64,000 bases of DNA from Torymus aiolomorphi (lineage: Eukaryota; Arthropoda; Insecta; Hymenoptera; Torymidae): NCBI GenBank assembly GCA_036365515.1, contig CM070874.1, positions 47,553,083-47,617,082 of the forward strand. The letters are read 5' to 3'. The translations under genes and the position numbers were made by a program. This document shows, one piece after another, positions 13,901 to 27,635 of this stretch. Under the pieces are notes generated by a model. That model was given only the letters and a program-made list of their open reading frames with translations, was not told the origin of the DNA and did no database searches. The first letter of the stretch is position 1. The number at the start of each line of letters is the position of its first letter.

Positions 13901-15726
13901 TTGATTACATTGGGCTCGTGCACGCGCGCTGCAATGTTGCCGAAAATGCTTCCGGCTCTTTAATTAGCGAGACCGGTTTGACACAGCTCTGATGGTTGGG
14001 TTTGCTTTAAAATTGAAAAATTTTTTGGCAGTCTGTATAAAGGCGGTTATTCATTCTATATAACTTTTCTTTCCTTCAGAGATCCGAAAATGAATGTGAC
14101 GAATTCGGTCTGACATTTTTGCGTTGTTTGAAATAACGACTTAATGAATTTTCATCCTTCAGCGCGTTCATACTGGAAAAAATAATATACAGACGACTCT
14201 GGGGCTTTGTATAAGCCCATTCGTTGAGCACAAGGCAAATCTACAGAGGGCGATAGCGATCGCGGCAGTCGGCATACATTTTGCATGAAATATCTCGTCG
14301 TCTAATTCCTCCCGCGGCCTCGGCGTAGGTATATCTATAATTCATTCGACGTGCGCGCGGCCGCGTGAAGCCAAAACACGTGACAGTCGGGTGCGATAAG
14401 GAGGAGCGGCGCCCTCGACTATATACGCCCCCGAATCCGAGGTGCAATTTTATCTCTATCCGAGCGCGCGGCGCGCATCTGAAAAGCCGACTGCAAATCT
14501 CGCGGTAATTGGCAGACGACTTATCCTGCGCGATGCGCCAGATCCGATCTGCCGACGTCGGCTGTCGAAAGGAAAATCCGCGCCAGGCGCGCGGGAGAGA
14601 CGAGGAGCGTTAACTATAAAGTGATCGCTTGCCTCTAATACGGCGCACGTGACCGCGCCTCGCGTAATTGCCCGACGCCTCGCCAGCCCGGGATGTCCCG
14701 GTGTCTGCTGCTGCGAAAAGGGGGGACTTTATCTCCTCCTCGCCGCCTGCCGCAGCTTTTTTCCCACTGCGTCACACTCTGTCTTTGTTCGTGGCGATGT
14801 GTACTTACGTCGTTTAACGTACATTCGCGCGTCTTTTTCTGCCTCATTTTTCTATTTTCGCGCAATCCCCTACGCGATTCTTCTGTTGCTCAAAGCTGTG
14901 TGAAAACCAGATTGACGTCAAGATTTTTAATTTGTTGCGGACATTTATTCAAATGATCTGCATGATCAAAATAAAAAGTACTCCCTTTTTTTTTAAATCA
15001 TGCACTTGAATAATTGCAAAAAGGGAAGACTACTTTAATCTTTGAAATGAAACAATGCGCCTGTGCATTGTTGATCGTTATGTAGAGATCATCCCTTGGA
15101 GCTACAAACTACTACACGAGGCTTTTTCCGGCGCAGACGAGCGGGAGGCGCGATATCGTCTGCGGTGAAAAGACCTCAAGGCGATTGGCTCACGCTTACC
15201 CATACGCATGTATACGTATCTCGTGTCTGATATCTCGGGCTATCTTCTTAGAGATCTAATGATTTTCTTTCATACATTCGGCCATTATTCTTTACGACCC
15301 TCCCGTAGGATGCGTACACCCATATACAGGCGCGTGTACGCGGGGCAGACAGGCTGGCGTCTACTTCATATTTTTCTCATGAGCCCTTTTAACAGGATGC
15401 GTTTTCACGGGCGTTTAGATAGCGCTGGCTTGCGCGCACGACTATATTAGGCGGCTTGCCAGATAGCCGAGCGGACTTGCTTATCGGAAAGTCAAGTCGG
15501 GGCCGAAGCCAATTGAGGCGTGTGCCGCGTCGCATCGATTCTCCCCGCCCCGCAAGCGCGTGACAATAAACCGGAATTAGGGGGATTGCCCTCGACGGCG
15601 CTGCCGTTGCTGCAGGGCTGCTGCGCGTCGCGAGCGACTTTTCGGATGTACCGACTCCCTTTCTCTCCATATCTCCTTTGAGCTCGACGACTTTCGCGCT
15701 GCGTTTTAATTGTTAGCTGGGGGACT
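10953..15726. other. gene-free sequence
   Basis: Nothing supportable. GC- and CpG-rich around 12,050-12,450 and 13,000-13,550, with a short GCG repeat at 13,084-13,102. A strong donor-like GTAAGTAC on the minus strand near 14,811 follows a block that has stops in all three frames, so no coding exon is called. Confidence 0.55.
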
Positions 15727-15734
15727 GCACTCAC

Positions 15735-15800
15735 CGATGTTCTTCGGTATAGAATTGATTGTCACACGCAAAAACTACCATAGACGAAGATTTGACATAC
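15735..15800 (-). other. RS-exon of ratchet point B, or an ordinary short exon
   Basis: A strong GTGAGTGC donor (complement of 15727-15734) closes a 66-nt block. In the frame beginning after the first base it is open and reads Y-V-K-S-S-S-M-V-V-F-A-C-D-N-Q, so it could also be a coding exon entered in phase 2. Both this block and the one at 48.4 kb begin YVK, but GTATGT followed by A almost forces this, so it is not evidence of a shared protein. Confidence 0.45.
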
Positions 15801-15828
15801 CTGGAACAAAAGAAAAAACATCTGTTAG
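15795..15828 (-). promoter_or_regulatory. recursive-splicing ratchet point B
   Basis: On the minus strand, CTAAC (15824-15828) is followed by a T-rich tract and TTGTTCCAG joined directly to GTATGT (15800 down to 15795). Layout and spacing match ratchet point A, and even the branch-site contexts are alike (ACTAACAGATGT here, ACTAACAAATGT at A). The same caveat applies: it could be a conventional exon that happens to begin GTATGT. Confidence 0.6.
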
Positions 15829-16964
15829 TTTCAACGGGCCTTTGTACATGAGAATCCGCGTTTTTGATTTTCAATCTCGAGTCAGGAATGTTTTTCAAAG
15901 CGATGCTGTGCGGAATACCAACATTGATATTCAAAGCTATCGCATTTGAAAATAAGCAACAGTTTCTTTGGCGGAGTGTGTGCGCGGATCGGAGGAGGGA
16001 AAATTTTTCCGGCATTATATCCCGAGTATGCAGCAGCGAGTATGCGCGCAAATTCCACGCTTCCTCCGGTAGATACACTCGCGGCGTCGAAATATCATAT
16101 TTCCCGACCGGAGAGGCGCCGGAAAAGCATCAAACCTCTGGCTTGGCGCGCTTTTCTCGGGACGCACAAGCCCAAGAATTCCAGCCCTTTTCAGAACGGG
16201 AGAAGAGGAGCCGCCGCGGCAGCCCGGAAAATCGAGCGTAAGCCCTTATTTCATTATGCGCGCGCGGCTCGAGAGAGCTGGTGTCAAGAGGAGCAAGAGG
16301 AGCCCCGCCGCCTCGGCTTCACGCGCAAATAGCGCGCCAGGCAATTCCTTTCTAATCGAATTTCCAGTCTAGATTGCAAGCCGATGCCTCGCCGCGCGAC
16401 ACATTCTCGAATTTCCTCGCAGCCTAATCGTTTATTTTTCGTTTATCTCGTAGCTTTTTGTGGAATAATTTTGAAAAAATGCCAGCTATTCCGCGGGACC
16501 AGCAGTTCGTTGGCCCGCGGCGCTCTAATTTGAGAAATTTTCAGGACCCGTCGAGCGGAGTTACGGGAGTTACGAGAGCCCCGGCAACGGATACTTCAGA
16601 TGCAGCAGAGGCGCAGCGGAATGGCTTTGCCGAGGCGGAAATATCTATATGCGGGATTGTCGAAAAGGGCCTTTTCAATTCCCTCGGCGAAATCACTCGG
16701 CTCCTTATCGCGGCGCTGCGAGAGGCAAAGCTGGCTCTCGGCTACAGTACTCTACAGCTATATATAGCGACGCGCGAGGTGTATAACAACGAGGAAGCAG
16801 CTGCGAGATTGGAATCCAGCGGCGGCGAGTACGGGGGCGCAATTATAGTCGACCCATTTTCCGGACAATAACGAACGAATCGCTTGCTCTCTCCTCGCTG
16901 GAATCCGGCCAAATCCAGGCGGGGCCGAAACGCGAGGTTTGTTAAAGCCGGCTTAGGTTTAGAA

Positions 16965-16985
16965 CGCGCGCGCGCGCGCGCGCGC
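16965..16985. repeat. (CG)n tract
   Basis: About ten CG units in a row, a potential Z-DNA former. Long CG runs persist only where germline CpG methylation is low. Confidence 0.9.
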
Positions 16986-17599
16986 CTCTCTCACGAAGGT
17001 CGCACTTGCGCAAGCGGACGAGCTGGAATTTATTGCACCCACCGAATAGTCGCGTCACGTCGCGAAATTTCACATATATAGCGGCTGGAGGAGAGGATAT
17101 TGCGCGCGTCGGGAAATATTCCTCTCTCTTTAGCCGCCCTCTCTCGAGTGGCTCTCTTTTCCACTTTTGGGACGGATATATCTCTCCCGGGGACTTGGTA
17201 ACGCGAATACGCCGAAAGAATAGCAAAGTACTTCGGGGAGTGGGGCCGCGGCCCCCTCGCCATTTTCACCATCTCTCTGACTTATACGCTACTGCTGCTG
17301 CTGCGGTCGCTTTTTTACCGACGTTTTTTATCCGCCGCTCTCCGCGGATTAGTTCATTTTCTTTTTTCCTTTTTATGTGCGCGCACGCAAAAACTCTCTG
17401 CACTTCCGACGTAACGAGCCGCAAGCACCCGAATACTTTATTCACTCTTTCCGATGGAGCTGCTTTTCGACGAATTGAACGCGGAAATGCAACGCGCTCG
17501 ATTATGTATCTTGACGACATGTTATAGTGCGAATTTGCTCTAACAATAGATCGCGTGAAAAATTTAGATTTTTATACTTTGTTCAACAAGCAACGTAAA

Positions 17600-17607
<8 letters not shown>

Positions 17608-17666
<59 letters not shown>
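17608..17666. repeat. (CA)n microsatellite
   Basis: About 29 uninterrupted CA units preceded by a short TA run. Confidence 0.97.
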
Positions 17667-17667
<1 letters not shown>

Positions 17668-18500
17668 TTACAAATTATTACCGGGAACTGCGCTGTACAT
17701 CGCTGCACCGGTAATCCATTGTCCGTATACACAGCGCAAAAAGAACGTTAAATTGATTCCCTCGCAATACACAATAAAGGAGATAAATTAAAATCGTTCA
17801 GCGCTGCAACAAAACCGCATGAAAAATTGCCTCGCAGCGCATTGTGCGCGTCACGCAACCCGCCCTGGCCACGTCAGAGATTAAAGTGTGAAGAGTCTCG
17901 CGAGGAAAAATATTAAGTGCCAAAAAAGAATCCATCAGCGGAGCAGGGCAACAGCACGACGAGAAGAAAAACAACGGGACGCAAAAATGTTTGCTAGCTA
18001 ATGAAGAATGAGAGGGGGACTTTTCGATCAGACGATTTCGTAATTACTTTTTGCAGTGCCGAAAACGCGCGCGTTGAAAAAACATTGGGGAGCGGGCAAT
18101 TGATGAGGTACGATCGGTCGGTCAGTCATCGCGCGCGTCGATCGGCCCGTAAATAATGAGCAGAGGAGTGGAGCGCGCCGTGCGGGTATGTAGGTGGAGA
18201 CGGAATTATTCTGCCTGTCTCTATTTTTCTCTTCTGGCTTATGAAGTCTTTATTAATGCTGCGTGGATTGCTCCTCGGTGAATTATTGTTTTCATCGGGT
18301 AGATGCCAAATTCATCGGTGAAAATTCTTTTGTCTATTTTTCTTTTCACCTGCGAGCCCATTCAATGCTAAACATCGAGTGTTATACTCTTGAATTAATA
18401 ATATTTACCAGTGTATTCATTTACATTGATTTAAACACAGATAAATGTTTTTTTATTACTACTATCAAATGTAGCTATTTTTCTAATTTAAAATAAACGA

Positions 18501-18545
18501 GACATTTACACTTGATAATAATAAATATGACATTTACACTTGATA
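18501..18545 (+). repeat. short tandem duplication
   Basis: The 17-mer GACATTTACACTTGATA occurs exactly twice, 28 bp apart, in AT-rich sequence. Confidence 0.85.
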
Positions 18546-21500
18546 AAATATGTATTAGTAGAACTTTTCGATGAATTATATGATTTTTACTAAAAATGCT
18601 TCCAGCTATAAAATATGGTTAATTTTCTACCAGGGATACGTTATTACTGTGACTAACCTGAGATTTTTGTTAAAAATGATGGAACCGTATTTAAATTGCG
18701 AGTCGTGTCTCAAGACGACACTTCAGAGCTGACTGGCAATATTGAACGGCTCGCAAAATCAAACTGGCGCGACACGAGAAAGTCATTCGGCGCGCTAAAG
18801 AAGACCGACGCGGGCGCATTATTGTCGATCGGCGCGCGCGTCGCATTTCACAGCTGACGGAGAGAAAGATTCCTCGCTCGAAGACAGCCGCTCACGCACC
18901 TTCTCTGCAGCGGCGCCGATATGTCCTCGACTCGTTTACGCGATAACGTCATTCACGATTGGAAAAGTCAGTCGTAAGCCGGGCTCGCGAAATTTTCTTT
19001 CGCTGTCTTCGCAAGCGCACTCGTGAAATCCCCCTGGGGAGCGGGAATCCATGCGAATTGTGGAGAGGCAGAGAGGGATCGGAAGGAAACGTTGTTTCGC
19101 GAGAAGCAGCCTTTATTCCGCTACATTGAGCGCCCGAGTGTCTCCGTGTTTCTTCCGCGTCGTTGCAGCAACGGCGCCCGGGCCACTAGTACCCGCGGGA
19201 ATTTCGAATCCGTAATTGCGCCGCCCGGATCTATATATATAGGAGCTCTCCGAGTGGATGCGACGAATTCCCCCGGCCTGACTTTGGTGAAATAATTTCT
19301 AAAGTGCTCAGCTCCGAGCAGAAAGCACCGTGTTATTTTCACGCAGAGATTTTCTTAAAGGCAAGAAGATGTTTTTTTTTATTGCAGAACCTCATTACAA
19401 GATTTTAAAAGATTTTTATTTCGGAGATTACGTCCGAGGGGAATGCAAAAAATTGCTTTTGAGCGGCTCGCGAGCCTTCGAAGACTGAGAAGAAGGAGCG
19501 AGCGAAAGATGTAACACGAGAATGACACATATGACATAAAGCTTTATCCGGCTGTTGTTCATCCTCGGAATTGTTCTGAAAGTACGCCGGAAATTTATCG
19601 CTCACGCTTGAACTCTCGGTGCCGGGGTCGAGTCGACTCTGACTTTTGACGAGTCTTTTACGGCGGCGCATCGGCAAACGAGCCGCGTCCGGCTAAAAGG
19701 AGACGCGGGGAAAAAAGGCGAGAAGGCGAAACGAGTAGGAAGATAAGTTCTTTTAAAGGAGCGCGAGACAGAGAAACGTCGAGCGCTTCTCATATTCCTT
19801 TTATGACGTGCCGCGTGGTAGCTCGAGCGTGAGCCTTAATTTGTCGGCGTACACACATATATACGCACGCGCGCGCTCGAAAATTTCGCTCGACCGGCTC
19901 TGGCGCGCGTGCGCCTTCTTATTTTGTACCCGCATCGCGACGAGCAGGACGCGAGGATGATGTTAACATAGCGCGAGGCCCTCACGCCTTATAACAAATC
20001 GCGAGGCGTGAAAGATCTGATAACATCCTACAAGCCATCGACTTATTAAATATTCCCTCGTCCGCCTCTTCGTCTTCGCCGCGGCCGCCTCCTCTTATAC
20101 GTGACTCGCGCGCGCAGAAGTCGTTTAAAATATTAATTTACACGCGGCTAAAAAGCCGCAACCGTGCAGCGCGTGTCGCTCGCACCTTGTCCTTGCGCCG
20201 ACTAATTTTCGAGGGGAGAGCTGTCAAAATAAACTGCTCGCACGCGGCACTTGAATTTGTCATTCCTAATTGATACGCCGTAATTATATTCGATTTGGCA
20301 TATCTCTGCTCTTTTTGTCGCAACACCATACCGAGTTTTTGCGCGGGATCAAAGAACTCTATACACGCTGCTAGGAAATGCATCAAAGACAATGAACTAG
20401 AGAGCTCTCGGCGAATAGGTAAATGAAGGCACTTCTGAAAGGCCGAGGGAGGCAATAAGACACGTCAAACGTGGCCGACATTATTATCCAGAGCCGCGGG
20501 CCGCGGACACTTGGCGCGTATTTATCTTTCCAGAGTGCACGAGCGTGATTTACGGAAGAGGTCTCCCTCATTGCCGGCGAATCGGATTTCGCGGAGCGGG
20601 AAACGATCGCTCTCCCGCGCTGATGCATCGCGAACTTCCACATAGAGTCCGCGCGCCATTTTTCAATCTGGCGGCGCGGCTCGATAAACGTCGCCGCGCG
20701 AGGGAAGGCCCGCGGGGAGAGGGGGGCGCATGCAAAATCGACGTACACGTTCGCTCCCGGAAGCGAGCGCAGCCCGGGTTTCAAGACGATTTAGATCCAA
20801 ACGCTCTTTCTCCCTCTCTCTCTCTGTCTTTCACTTATAATTGCCCTTTTCGCGGAAAAACGCCTGGGAAGACAGGGGCACGTTCCCTCAACGTCACTGC
20901 GGGGATTGCTTCCGATGCGCGGGGAAAGCCAGCGCGGATAAATGGAGCGGGCTTCGATGATTTATGCCAGACGGAATAAATTGCGATTGTTGCAGAGCTC
21001 GCCGAGAGGAATAGCGGATAATTACATAATCCGGTTAAAGTTTCAATTGCAGTGAATGACCCTGGAATATGAGAAGTCGGATCTGGAATTGAAAGAATTC
21101 ATTTTTCAAAGGTAGGAATACAAAAATAAAGTTCGGATTTCGGTTTAATATAGCTTTAGAATACACAATTTTCTCATTACAAAAAGCCAAAATTACCCAG
21201 GCCAATATAGCCATTTTTTGGGGCATTAATAATTCAGCGAGCGTGAAATTTACGTATTTTTGCATAAACCCGGTTTCCCAACAATAACCGGCGCGCGTCG
21301 AGCGCAATCCAAAATTTCCGATAAATCAATAAGCATTGCTTATTCATATTTTCTATATAGACCGGCATAGAAGACAAAGCGATGTATACCTATAGGCGTA
21401 AGCGCAGAGTATCGAATGGGCGGACCGGTGCTACATGCATGCATGCGCTCAAAAATAGTCGGGCGTCGCGTGTACGCCGCGTTTTCTCCTCTTTCTCCTC

Positions 21501-22880
21501 TCGAGCGATTTTCAAACTTTTCGCGACCGCGCGTGTGTAAACCGAGGAGATGTAGAGCGCCAGAGTTGTAATAGCTCTTTCGCGTTCGGGCCCAAGTCGA
21601 GCTATATACTCTACGAGCGCATTAATCTCGCGGCTTCCACGCGGATAAAGTGCTTCCGATGGTTGGAGCCGCCTTCGCTCCTTCTCTGAATTTCCTCGTC
21701 GATCGCTACTTCGCGCTCCATTTTTCTGTCTACGCGCCCTTGCCTTTGTCTTTTTCACCTTTCCTTCTCGGGTGCCTCTTATTTTCCTCCACACTTCTCC
21801 ACGTCTGGGTCCGACGCAACTTTTTCCCCACCTTTCGACTTATCTTCCTCTCTTCCCCGGATTTCTCTATTTTTGTCTCGCATTTTTTCTCGCGCCCCCG
21901 CGAGCTAGCTCTTAATCCGGCCGTGTCTCTGCCGCGTAATTTTTTACCCCGCAAGCTCGGTCTGCGCCGAGTCGCGTCATTACGGCCTCCGTTTCTTTCC
22001 ACTATAAATTCTCGTCTCCCCCGTCGGCGTCGCTTCTACCTTCGCCGGTGCGACCATTCATTTTTCTCCTCTTACGCGCCGAGGATTTTTCCCGGCGCCT
22101 CGGCCGCGACAATAAAATCTCTATCGGTGTTATTATCGAGCGATTCGACGGGACAGGACAGCGCCGGACAAAGCGGGTTTGCGCGCCACGCGCCGCGCCC
22201 GAGCACATAAATCTGTCACGATAGTCGTAGGCCGAAATTCGTTTAATTTCCCGGCCGTCGATGTTGCCGATTCGAATATAAATTGCTTATAATGCGAGTG
22301 AGAGCAACAGAGATAAAACTGTGAGCTCGCGCGAGTTAAAAATCGCGTTAACCGCCCGGCATGGCAATGTCGATGCGTCCGTCTTCCACGCTTGCTCTTT
22401 TATTATGACAGCTGCGGAAAAAATTGGCAGTGGCGAGCCTTTTTTTTGGATATCGAGACAATTATTTTGGCTCTGACTCATATTATGCGCGATTTTATCG
22501 TGATGTTTCAAGCCATTATCATTTGTATATTACTTTGCAATATTCGTCGAAATAAATATCTATTGATAATGAAGTTATCTGAACTAATTATTTATGAAAA
22601 TATTACGAGCTATTGTTTACCAGACAGTATTTCCGATTATTTTATACTAGACAGTTTTATTAACAAGCAAACGACATCACAACATTTCAAACTCGGTTTT
22701 ACGATTTTTTCATTGCAAACGGATGTCCTGCATGAGTAGTCTTGCGTGTCAAATAAGAAAAAATCGACTCGCAGCGGATATACAAATTTCGTATTATACA
22801 CGAAGAGAAGTGCATCGGACCTTCAATGTCGCCATGGTAATGCACTTTATATTATACACGAGTCGAATTGCATTACTTAC

Positions 22881-23122
22881 CGCGCCTCCTTGACTTTCAG
22901 ATAAAGCGTTCGATCTGAAGAATTTTCCTTGTTTCTCGCTCTCGCAAACACGCTCCGCAGTATATTTACGTATAGAAATATAGTGACGCGTGCAAAAAAG
23001 TGTGGATTTCTCTTTCGGCGACAATCATAATTATCTGACATATCTATTTTGATATCCGTATTATGCGATTTCGTTATGTGCTCTGTTGTCGCTGCATACT
23101 TTCTCTTTCGAATAAATAATAT
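22881..23122 (-). other. candidate exon, open across its full length
   Basis: A minus-strand block of 242 nt is bounded by ATTGCAG and by GCG/GTAAGTAAT, and one frame stays open throughout (80 codons plus 2 nt; the first in-frame stop is created by the donor itself). The predicted peptide is basic (RKRK, CRRKRN, ARARNK) and not recognised. It ends in phase 2, compatible with joining to the 66-nt block at 15.8 kb, which would happen by chance one time in three. The polypyrimidine tract is weak. It could be a non-coding exon or chance. Confidence 0.25.
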
Positions 23123-26100
23123 CTGCAATTTTAAATTGAACTTCTAACTTTAATGGCATTTCATTTGTCAATGGCTTGTTATAGTCATGTTGAAAGATAG
23201 CGTCTGGAAAATCACCGCCGACTTTTAACTTTCAATGTTATTCTATCTTGTATAAGAGAAGCAATAACAACTCTATCATATATTTTCTCAATTTATGTAA
23301 CGTCCAATTTATACAGAAATATATTTTATATATATGGTAATTATTTATGTAGCTGTTAGATTTATAAAAATCTCTATTAATATCGTCGCACCTTTAGAAA
23401 TCATATATCTATTAACTATTTTCTCTATACGGTACATTGAAGTTAATTGAAATGTTAGAAAGTTAGTGCATATTTTATCGAGGTGTTGTTTGAAAAATAT
23501 TTGAAAAAGCGACGTAGAAAAAAATAATAAGTCATATCATCAAATTTATTATTGAACAATTCTCCTACATGTATTCGTGCTTAACGTTATCAACATCATA
23601 AAGTAATCGAGTCAGGGCAATAAGCATTATTATTCAGCAAACGCATTTGCATTATTTGCATTAGCTACATAATTGAATAGGCAGCATTCCAGCAATTAAC
23701 AGAGCCATTGCTAGACCACAAAAATTCCAGCGTTGCGTTAGTGTCACGCGCGCGCTCGCAAAATAGCCCGAGCACCAATATACACCGCCCGGCGAAACTC
23801 GAAGCGAATGGAGCGTAAACACAGGCGGCGATCGTATAGCCCGAATAAATCGCGCGTCGGAGCCACGCACTTGAAGCTTGCGCTAGTCGCCGCGCGAAAC
23901 AACCGGCATTAGACGTCGAATAAAAAGAGACGTCAGTCGTGCGCGCGCGTCTAATAAATTGGCCGGTCTATTTGCTCGCGCATGCACGCGCGGTCCATCC
24001 GTCACGACGGCGACGCGGCTGGTTCTCTCGGCCTCTCTATCGCGCGAGCGGCGCGTGGGAGTAGAAAAGCGCGCTCGACGCATGCATGCACGCGCGCGCG
24101 CACGACGCGAGCATTTGCATATTTGATTGTGAGCGGCACGCGTAAATTCGCAGAGCGTAAGCGCGAATGCAAATGGCGAGAACTGATTCGCGCGCGACGC
24201 ACAAACGAACCGCCGCCGCCGCCGCCACCGCGGATCGTCCTTCCATTTGTTTTATGATAATGCGAGGGAAGGGACGTACGGCTCTGTCTCTTTCACTTTG
24301 GCTGCGATGATCGTCTCTGAGAAGCGCGGTGCGATTCATCATATCCGGAGCCGATGCACAAAGGCGAGGCGAGCCAGCGATCGCGGGTACTCAGCGATAG
24401 CAGACGGGACGAGATTGCTGCATCTAACGGGTAATTGTTCGTGAAGTTACGAGTTTCGCCCGGAAATTATGATTGGTTTATTAGCGCTTTTGTCGCTTTG
24501 ATAAAGGTCAGATAAAGAGATACATTGCAACATTCTTGTTCGCTCGTAAATATGAAACGAAAATATCACTATTTCTGGAAATTCGTACATTAAAATAATG
24601 AATGTGACCGTTAATATTCAGAGAACGCACACGTATGCTTTTTTCTGCGGCGTAAATAATGAAATACTGCGCGCGGAATAGCCGCAATAAAATAATCAGA
24701 AAAACGAACGAGCCACTGCTGCAGCGATTTTCATGTAAATTTAATAAGCCGTAAAAAGGAGCGGAGTGAAATTGGCAGGTATGCGTGTTATTTCGCTAAA
24801 ATCGCGCGCGCTCGCTCGCTCCGATCTAGAAGGAGACGACTCCCAAATAGAATATAAATTAACATTATGAATAAAGGGAATTCTATGAAAATTTCATATA
24901 ATAATGTGCGTGGACGATACCGTTGATTAAAAGCAAAATCCCGAGGCCTCTCTAGTAGAATGTAAAATTTTGCGAAAACAATTTCGGGCCGAGGCAGAAA
25001 AGGGGCAAAACCTTCCGGGACCGGGATATTGTTCATAATTTATCGAATAATCGTTCGGCCGACGGGATGGGCGAACGCCGTGATTGGCCGGATTGATTTT
25101 CTCCCTCACTCGCGACATATTGGATATTCCGTGGCGCCCGGCCACTACTCGATTATTCAAAACACGGATTGAGCGAGAGGTTACCTGTATTTATCGACGA
25201 GTCGAGACACTCTCGCGTCGCGCTCATTTTTCCCTGGGCTCATCGTATATCTATAAGTATGCGACTCCCCCTCCTCACCGTCTCTCCTTTCCGGCTCCTT
25301 TATCGGCTCGGGAGTGTGCGCAATTGTCTCGCGCTTGTCGGATTTGCAAGTCAATGGAAGCACCAAGGAACTTATCGGCGTATATCCGTAACTGCGGAGC
25401 CCCCCTCTATCCCTTGTGCTCGTCGTCGTCGTCGTTCGTTTTTCATTTTTGCAGCGCAAAGCACGGGGAGAGTGCGAGCTTTGGGTTTCGCGCGTGGCGA
25501 AAACCAATTTCGCCGAGGCTTTTGTCGCGTCGATGCGGAAAACTGCCATAAACGCTATTCGCCCCGGTAATTAGCTGCTTTACTTGCATTTTAGGTTCGC
25601 TAAATTGCGCGATTATCGCGTCAAAGAGAGAAAGAACGGCCCCTGATTTTTTCTATCTACTGAATTTTACATGTGAGTCGCTTTACCGTACTGCTCCCTG
25701 TTAAAAGCAGTTTCGTTTAATTTCCGACAATCTATTTTTCAGACAATTTAAATTCAATTAACAAAGAGGTATTTCAGTTACTTTAAAATTACACGTTGCA
25801 TAAACTTGATGTGCCAGCATTAAAAATTTAAAATGTACTCCCTTTTAAAGTTTGAAATTTCGAGTACACACCGCGCAATCGTCCTTCGGGGAAAAATCTA
25901 AATTTACTGAATATTGCTCTTTATACCGGGCATGCAACAACGAGCCTATAATGCACAAGCACGTATTCGGAGAAAATATTAGCACACAATGAGAATAACT
26001 GAACTGGCGGTGCTAGCCAGAATATTTTCAGCGGGAAACAAGCTCCATAGAATACAGTGCAGCGCTGCACAGTACGGCACGGCACGGCAAGAAGAAAAAG

Positions 26101-27294
26101 TGCGAAAAAGTGGGGAAAAAAAGAGCACGGGAGAAAAATGAACTCGTGCGCGTGTGCAACAGGTCAACGCGGGTTTAACGACCTCTAATTACCGCGGGTG
26201 CGAGCGCGCAATAATCGCTGCTTTTCCCGCGTGCAAAATCGGCGAGCATCTGGCACGGCGCGCGCGCGCGGACTATATGCAAATCTGACCGCGCGCTTAT
26301 CCTTTCGGCGCGATTAGGCGCGTGTCCCTCATTTAACAAACAATGGAAATGCCTGCTTATAGAGACGGCGCTGAAAAACTCCTTTGCACTTGCGTGTCGC
26401 GCGCCCCCGGATAACGCGCAACCCGCGCTGCGCCTCGGGACGCGACTATATACCACCTATTTGTGTATAGATATACATGTATATATCGTTGCTTGCTTAT
26501 ATGCAGTCGCACGCGCGCGGCTCGAGGAGCCATTTTTAGCGGAGGCGCGCGACGATGCGAAAAATCGCGCTTTCAGAGATTTTTCCGCGGCACGAAACCA
26601 CTCGCGAGCCGCCGCCGCCGTCAGTTTGTTACGAGGAGAATGATGATGATGGAAGACACTAGACGTGTCAAGAGCTGCTTTTCTCTTTTAATGCCAGTCG
26701 TGGAGATGAAAATGCTTTCTTATTTATGCTGTAAGCAACATTTTTCCTCATTTTTATTATTTACACGTTTAGCATGTATTGTGTGGTAATTAAAGAAAAC
26801 TTTATAGCTTGATTTATAAAGAAGTTCGCTGTCTGTACTCCAGAGAATGAATGAACTAAAAGTAAACAGCGTTTGCTGTCGAAATAAATGTTTGCCGACT
26901 ATCACAGAGAGTATAGAAAACAGAAAAACATAGTAATCCGTGTTCAAATATTGTCGTGTTCGGAATCACACCTGACTAAACTCCATCATTTATATTCCCC
27001 GACGGTTGCCGTAGGCAAGCAAACACAGGGCATACAGCTCTACGGTGAAAACCCACGCGACACGGAGCGACGGGGCGCGCGAAAAAGTCCCGCATTACAA
27101 AGCATAAAATCGTCATATTTCGTCGATCTGTCGACAATAAACGGTGTCGCTCTATGCCACGCGATCCGGTATGCCCACGAAGTCGCGCACGCACGTTTAT
27201 AAATAGCGCGTGTGAGACCAGAGTCGTTTCTTATACAACGACCCGTTCAAAGATCTGAGCACGCACGCGTACGGTAGTCGCTCTTGTTAGGGAA
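23123..27294. other. inferred intronic sequence
   Basis: AT-rich from 23,130 to 23,680, then CpG-rich to about 26,600 with a GCC repeat near 24,209-24,230. No gene or element is supported. Confidence 0.5.
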
Positions 27295-27352
27295 TTAAGG
27301 GGATGTGCAACCCTAATTTCAATATTTTTTTAAATCAACATTCAAACATTTA

Positions 27353-27458
27353 TTTGGAAAAAGACGGCTGTCAAGCGCTCCGTACACGCAAACACTATAT
27401 GCAGATTTTTTTCTGGATAATTCTATTGATATTTGCGTGAGTTATGCTCGTTTGAAAA
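27353..27458 (+). repeat. internal direct repeat of the MITE-like element, copy 1
   Basis: This 106-bp block recurs at 27530-27635 in the same orientation with about three mismatches. It contains CAAGCGCTCCGTACACGC and a TATGCTCGTTTG end. Confidence 0.85.
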
Positions 27459-27529
27459 GTAGGTCAATTGTAGATTCCTACTTACCGACAGTACGGTTTT
27501 TATTTAATTCAATAAATTCTCATCATTTT

Positions 27530-27635
27530 TTTGGAAAAAGACGTCTGTCAAGCGCTCCGTACACGCAAACACTATATGCAGATTTTTTTCTGGATAATTC
27601 TATTAATATTTTCGTGAGTTATGCTCGTTTGAAAA
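27530..27635 (+). repeat. internal direct repeat of the MITE-like element, copy 2
   Basis: Second copy of the 106-bp block, 177 bp after the start of copy 1 and ending 14 bp before the right inverted end of the element. The two copies are about 97% identical by eye. Confidence 0.85.

Larger units (their letters stand above)
15829..22880. other. inferred intronic sequence of the minus-strand host gene
   Basis: Apart from the CA, CG and 17-mer repeats nothing is supportable. The plus-strand frame at 16,458-16,871 (137 codons) looks less repetitive than most but has no homology, promoter or poly(A) signal that can be seen. The 17.0-22.2 kb part is CpG-rich and stop-poor. Confidence 0.5.

Noticed and set aside
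14811..14895. Minus-strand block between CACACAG and GTAAGTAC
   Set aside because: Good splice ends but stops in all three frames; could only be non-coding, with no other evidence.
16458..16871. 137-codon plus frame with fairly balanced composition
   Set aside because: No recognised domain, no promoter, poly(A) or splice support, and it lies in a GC-rich region with other open frames.
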